DNA from: Gemmatimonadaceae bacterium
Lineage (GTDB): Bacteria; Gemmatimonadota; Gemmatimonadetes; Gemmatimonadales; Gemmatimonadaceae
DNA: 10,599 bases
Assembly (NCBI GenBank): GCA_017881545.1
Contig: JADGQU010000056.1
Location: forward strand, 1-10,599
Reading direction: 5' to 3'
The position numbers and the translations under genes are program-made. Numbering within the stretch: the stretch's first letter is position 1; the number at the start of each line of letters is the position of its first letter. Positions 7,744 through 10,599 of this stretch are shown piece after piece. The notes under the pieces were generated by a model, which was given only the letters and a program-made list of their open reading frames with translations, ran no database searches and was not told where the DNA came from.

Positions 7744-8187
7744 CTACCGCCAGACGGCGAGAATGGCGCCAGCGAGCACGAACGAGACGAGATTGTAGGT
7801 CGAATCAATGAGCCAGAGCTGCTTCGGCTTTCCGGAAAAAAGGGCGGTGCCATAGCTGCTCGGTGCGGCGAAGCCAAGCCAGCATAGAAAGCCGAACATC
7901 GCGCCATGCGCGGCGCTGGGATGTATTACGTAATCCGGTCCGGACACCAGATGCGAGAGGATGTGCGCCATCACCGCGGCCGTGATCAGCGCGGTTATGA
8001 AGGCGCTCACGTACATCAGTGGCATGTTGGCCGACGCCATCTCGGCTCGCGCCTGTTCCTCGGTTTTGTTCTGGAGCGCCATCCACTTCTTCGAAAACAG
8101 CATCGGAGAATACCAAAGTCCGCCAAGAATGAAGATGACGATTGCTGCGACCAGAATTGCGAGCCAGTTGACCGGGGGGAACGGCAT
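7744..8187 (-). CDS. DUF1761-family integral membrane protein
   Basis: The 147-residue product begins MPFPPVNWLAILVAA and carries LGGLWYSPMLFSKKWM, a pattern I recognise from DUF1761 (PF08570). Four hydrophobic segments are visible at about 7-26, 57-80, 92-112 and 124-145, with a charged loop KTEEQARAEM between the first two. The function of the family is unknown. The ATG at 8185-8187 is preceded by GGAGG at 7-nt spacing. It is followed after 37 bp by the PEBP gene, so the two are likely co-transcribed, and it lies 76 bp downstream of the arginase-like gene on the same strand. Confidence 0.9.
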   Translation of the reverse strand: MPFPPVNWLAILVAAIVIFILGGLWYSPMLFSKKWMALQNKTEEQARAEMASANMPLMYVSAFITALITAAVMAHILSHLVSGPDYVIHPSAAHGAMFGFLCWLGFAAPSSYGTALFSGKPKQLWLIDSTYNLVSFVLAGAILAVWR

Positions 8188-8209
8188 AGCAGAACCTCCG
8201 TCTGGTAGT

Positions 8210-8225
8210 TTGGGGAAAGCCCCAA
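8210..8225. repeat. Small hairpin between the arginase-like and DUF1761 genes
   Basis: TTGGGG (8210-8215) and CCCCAA (8220-8225) form a 6-bp stem with a 4-nt loop. No T-tract follows on either strand, so it is a weak candidate for termination or RNA processing. Confidence 0.3.
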
Positions 8226-8263
8226 GAATGTACGATGCGCGCGGGAGGGCCGCTGCCGGACAT

Positions 8264-9112
8264 TTAGGTCGCCCCAGCGAACCCTGCAGCAGCGCAAATC
8301 AGATGGATCGCGGCTTTGGCGGCGGCGCCATCTGTATCCGCGGCTGGGTCGTAGGCGGATAGCGTGACGCCGGCGATTCGGAACTCCCGGGCGATTTCCG
8401 CGAGCGCGTAGTCGACGTCCTCAACGGTGAGTCCGCCAGAAACCGCGAAATGATTCGCGGACGCGACCTGAGCGTCGAGGACATCCAGGTCGAGATGCAC
8501 GTACATCGTGTCTACGTGCCGGCCGATTGAATTCAGGGCTCGTGGCAGGTCCGGCCGAATCCTGTTCGGCTCGATCACATCGACATTGGATTCCGCGAGC
8601 AACCTCCCTTCGAGGACGTCGATGTCGCGCGCACCGACAATACAGACGCGCTCGTCCGGGATCGGCTTGAATCCGGGAATGGTGAGTGCGAGCTGTTTCC
8701 AGCAGCGGCCGGTGATGATAGCCACGGCGGTGCCGTCGAGAAACCCGCTGGTCGTCGTCTCGGGAGTATTGAAGTCGCCGTGCGCATCGAACCACGCCAC
8801 GCCCACGCCATCGCCAAGTCCGGCAATGGTTCCGACCGCCGTGTTGCAGTTGCCGGCAAGAACGATGGGAAGACGGCCGGATTCACGTGCTTCGCGCACA
8901 GCCTTCGAGACGATCCGCATCAACTCGAAGCCCGTCTGGATCTCCGCGCGCCACGAATCGCCAGGAAGCTCCGCCACCACGCTGTGCACGCGATGCCCTT
9001 GTTCTTCGAGAGAGCGCTCCAGTCCGGCGTCGAGAAGTGCTTCCGGACCCGCGCCCATTCGTGCGCGATAGTTCCCGGAATCGTAGGGAACCGCGAGGAG
9101 CTGCAAATCCAT
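8264..9112 (-). CDS. Arginase/agmatinase-fold protein with altered active site
   Basis: The 282-residue product shows the ureohydrolase fold: DAHGD (109-113) and HLDLDVLD (206-213), which carry the Mn-binding aspartates and one histidine, plus NTPETTTSG (115-123), matching the arginase substrate-carboxylate loop. An ungapped comparison with rat arginase I from memory gives D124/H126/D128 = D109/H111/D113, N130 = N115 and S137 = S122. However, the GGDHS histidine (H101) is replaced by Cys89 in AGNCN, the proton-shuttle H141 by Asp126, and the guanidinium-binding E277 apparently by Ala253 in SAYDP. A standard guanidino hydrolase activity is therefore doubtful. The protein has no signal peptide and is probably cytoplasmic. 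The ATG at 9110-9112 lacks a clear Shine-Dalgarno and is preceded directly by a palindrome. It may share a transcript with the downstream DUF1761 and PEBP genes. Confidence 0.87.
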   Translation of the reverse strand: MDLQLLAVPYDSGNYRARMGAGPEALLDAGLERSLEEQGHRVHSVVAELPGDSWRAEIQTGFELMRIVSKAVREARESGRLPIVLAGNCNTAVGTIAGLGDGVGVAWFDAHGDFNTPETTTSGFLDGTAVAIITGRCWKQLALTIPGFKPIPDERVCIVGARDIDVLEGRLLAESNVDVIEPNRIRPDLPRALNSIGRHVDTMYVHLDLDVLDAQVASANHFAVSGGLTVEDVDYALAEIAREFRIAGVTLSAYDPAADTDGAAAKAAIHLICAAAGFAGAT

Positions 9113-9113
9113 G

Positions 9114-9129
9114 GCGGTAAACTTACCGC
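9114..9129. repeat. 16-bp palindrome abutting the arginase-like start codon
   Basis: The arms GCGGTAA (9114-9120) and TTACCGC (9123-9129) are exact reverse complements with a 2-bp centre, one base upstream of the minus-strand ATG. It occupies the place where a ribosome-binding site would be expected. The form resembles a dimeric repressor operator; this is an inference. Confidence 0.45.
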
Positions 9130-9180
9130 GAACTGATTGTCCTGTTTGGGTAGGGAAGGACAGCCAGCGACCTGACGCGA

Positions 9181-9729
9181 CTACTTCGCGAGGCGAGTCC
9201 TGGCAGCGCGCGCTCTCGCCGCGAACGCCTTCGCGTCATCCGGCGAGAAGCTCGCCATGAGCGGCCCCTTTCCGATCTCCACGTCGTGGAACACTTCCTC
9301 GCCATTCCCGCGGAGGAGTTGAAGCCGGCCGTCCGCGTACTTGGCGTCCGCGAGATCTCGCAAATGGTACGCGATTCCGTGGTCGAAGAGGGGAAGCAGC
9401 GCACCGATAGCCATTCGTGCGACAACCCGATTGACCATGCCCTTGATCGTATCCGTGGTTTCGCGCGCGTTCATGCGGTCGAGTCCGCGGTCGGTCATCT
9501 GCGCCACGATCGTCGTGTCCATGAGAAGGAGCGCCGCCTGTCCGTCTCTGCTGACAATCGCAAAGCGGGCGTTGCTCGCCAACTCCCTGTCCGTCACGTG
9601 AGCGACCGAATCCGGAACGCTGATGTTGACGTGCATCGACCCGGAGTCCTGGGCGCCCGCCGGCGCAGCGGCGACAATGACGAGGGCGAAGAGGCAGGCG
9701 AGACTGCGGACGACGAGGCTGGACTTCAT
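9181..9729 (-). CDS. Secreted protein of unknown function (182 residues)
   Basis: I do not recognise this family. The N-terminus is a clear signal peptide (hydrophobic core about residues 9-23, cleavage after AGA26|Q). The mature part begins with a short beta-like stretch MHVNISVPDSV, then alternates hydrophobic strands (ARFAIVSRDGQAALLLMDTT) with a helical central region (about 80-125) and ends in a charged Ala/Arg/Lys-rich helix. There are no cysteines in the mature protein and no obvious catalytic motif. The ATG at 9727-9729 is supported by GGAG with 6-nt spacing. Codon use looks like that of the neighbours. It lies 122 bp downstream of msrA and 68 bp upstream of the arginase-like gene, all on the same strand. 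A periplasmic location is inferred. Confidence 0.75.
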   Translation of the reverse strand: MKSSLVVRSLACLFALVIVAAAPAGAQDSGSMHVNISVPDSVAHVTDRELASNARFAIVSRDGQAALLLMDTTIVAQMTDRGLDRMNARETTDTIKGMVNRVVARMAIGALLPLFDHGIAYHLRDLADAKYADGRLQLLRGNGEEVFHDVEIGKGPLMASFSPDDAKAFAARARAARTRLAK

Positions 9730-9786
9730 TCAGTACTCCGGACGAGGGGGTGTTCCCAACCTACGACCGCTTTGGCGTGAAGTTTC

Positions 9787-9851
9787 GGCGACTGCAACTG
9801 AACGGGAGACTCGTAACTGCGATTGCCAGTCGCCCGTACGGTTGCCAGTCG
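9787..9851. repeat. Clustered direct and inverted repeats between msrA and the unknown gene
   Basis: TTGCCAGTCG occurs twice in direct orientation (9823-9832 and 9842-9851), and GGCGACTG (9787-9794) is the exact inverted partner of CAGTCGCC (9827-9834). With one bulged base the stem extends into CAA/TTG. The cluster starts just after the msrA stop, so it could be a 3' structure that protects or ends the msrA transcript. No T-tract follows. Confidence 0.4.
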
Positions 9852-10541
9852 TCAGTTCTGCCACACATCGGGAAACTGTTTCTTGAGCGCCGCGATCTTC
9901 GGCTGATCGTTGATCACGATGTACGGCTGGTCCGGATGCTGAGCCAGATAATTCTGGTGGTACTCCTCAGCCGCAAAGAATCCGTTGAGCTTCGCGACCT
10001 GCGTCACAATCGGGCGCGAGAACGTCTTCGCCGTCGTCAGCTGCTTGATGTAGCTCTCCGCAACCTGCTGCTGCTGTGCGTTCCTGAAGAAGATCGCCGA
10101 GCGGTATTGGGTGCCGTGATCGGGCCCCTGACGATTGAGCTGCGTTGGGTCGTGCGCGACTGAGAAAAAGATCTGGAGTAGCTTCCCGTACGAGACCTGC
10201 GAGGGATCGTAGATGACCTCGACCGATTCCGCGTGACCCGTGTCACCAGTGCTAACCTGCTCGTACGATGGGCCCGCCACATTGCCACCGGCGTAACCAG
10301 AGATTGCCCGCTTGACGCCCTTCACATGGTCGTACACCGCCTCGACCCCCCAGAAACATCCGCCGGCGAACACGGCGGTATCCTCGGTAGCGCCGCCAGT
10401 CACCTGCGCGTCGAACGAGGGAGCGCTCACCGGGCCATCACTCGTGCGTGAGGCGCCGTTGGTGAGCTTCGCGGCGAAAAGAACAAGCGCGACTGTAATT
10501 GCGGCCAGGACCGCGGCGAAATTGGACACAGAACGGGTCAT
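9852..10541 (-). CDS. msrA: Peptide methionine-S-sulfoxide reductase MsrA, exported
   Basis: The 229-residue product has an N-terminal hydrophobic segment (about residues 8-24, signal peptide or anchor), a linker, and a complete MsrA domain from about residue 53. The catalytic motif is GCFWG at 61-65 (Cys62) with Glu67 following, and GTQYRSAIFF, which belongs to the substrate pocket. The enzyme reduces methionine-S-sulfoxide in proteins, here probably outside the cytoplasm. Cys62 is the only cysteine, so the usual C-terminal resolving cysteine is missing and regeneration must use an external thiol or thioredoxin-like partner. The C-terminus ends PKIAALKKQFPDVW, typical of the family, so it is not truncated. 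No MsrB lies in the window. The ATG at 10539-10541 has only a weak GAGA upstream. A candidate ECF-type promoter lies further upstream. Confidence 0.95.
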   Translation of the reverse strand: MTRSVSNFAAVLAAITVALVLFAAKLTNGASRTSDGPVSAPSFDAQVTGGATEDTAVFAGGCFWGVEAVYDHVKGVKRAISGYAGGNVAGPSYEQVSTGDTGHAESVEVIYDPSQVSYGKLLQIFFSVAHDPTQLNRQGPDHGTQYRSAIFFRNAQQQQVAESYIKQLTTAKTFSRPIVTQVAKLNGFFAAEEYHQNYLAQHPDQPYIVINDQPKIAALKKQFPDVWQN

Positions 10542-10565
10542 CGTGATTCTCGGTGGGGGTAGCTA

Positions 10566-10595
10566 TAAGACCATGGAATAGCAGGGTTTGTTCCC
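10566..10595 (-). promoter_or_regulatory. Candidate ECF-sigma promoter of msrA
   Basis: On the minus strand GGGAACAA (10588-10595) is followed after 16 nt by GTCTTA (10566-10571), about 24 nt upstream of the msrA ATG. This resembles GGAAC / GTC-type promoters used by ECF sigma factors of the SigE, SigH and SigR groups, several of which control oxidative-stress genes. No good sigma-70 -35 element fits the nearby TTATAG. Confidence 0.4.
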
Positions 10596-10599
10596 ACAG

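Noticed and set aside
7707..7907. N-terminal extension of the PEBP open frame upstream of 7706
   Set aside because: The extra 67 codons overlap the DUF1761 gene, look like non-coding sequence (many Ser, Arg and Pro), and precede a strong ribosome-binding site and signal-peptide start at 7706.
9740..9760. A second GGGAACA motif on the minus strand upstream of the unknown secreted protein gene
   Set aside because: It is only 21 nt from the start codon, so a matching -10 would lie on the ATG and there would be no room for the observed ribosome-binding site. Probably chance.
1..10599. Search for mobile elements, tRNA genes, CRISPR arrays and phage or defence genes
   Set aside because: No transposase or integrase motifs, terminal repeats, regularly spaced repeats or tRNA-like cloverleaf sequences were seen. 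The window looks like ordinary chromosomal housekeeping and secretome DNA.

Overview
GC-rich bacterial chromosomal DNA with densely packed genes, frequent GTG/TTG starts and good Shine-Dalgarno motifs. No RNA genes, insertion sequences, phage genes or CRISPR arrays are visible. The mix of secreted M1 and S9 peptidases, DinB, LURP-one, DUF1761 and PEBP-family proteins resembles what I know of Gemmatimonadota (Acidobacteriota would be second choice). That placement is an inference from family content; there is no rRNA or other marker here.

Left part (1-1006, minus strand): the 5' part of a LURP-one/Tubby-like gene running off the window edge, and a DinB-family gene with a TTG start. A 79-bp divergent intergenic region follows and carries a 7-bp inverted repeat.

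Central part (1086-7111, plus strand): three large genes in one tightly coupled unit, encoding a secreted M1 zinc peptidase, a secreted S9 (DPP-IV-fold) serine peptidase and a second secreted M1 zinc peptidase. The gaps are 3 bp and a 4-bp GTGA overlap. All three have signal peptides and intact catalytic residues, which suggests an extracytoplasmic peptide-degradation module. The S9 member lacks the glutamate pair that normally anchors the substrate N-terminus in DPP-IV, so its specificity may be unusual.

Right part (7089-10541, minus strand): MsrA (exported, single cysteine), an unrecognised secreted 182-residue protein, an arginase-fold protein with several active-site substitutions, a DUF1761 membrane protein and an exported PEBP/YbhB-like protein. 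All five are co-directional. The PEBP gene converges on the second M1 gene and their 3' ends overlap by 23 bp. A candidate ECF-sigma promoter lies upstream of msrA.

The most noteworthy items are the arginase-like protein with Mn-ligand, proton-shuttle and guanidinium-binding changes; the M1-S9-M1 operon with its atypical S9 enzyme; and the possible stress-sigma promoter of msrA. I saw no convincing wholly new multi-gene system. No stretch longer than about 125 bp lacks a gene.
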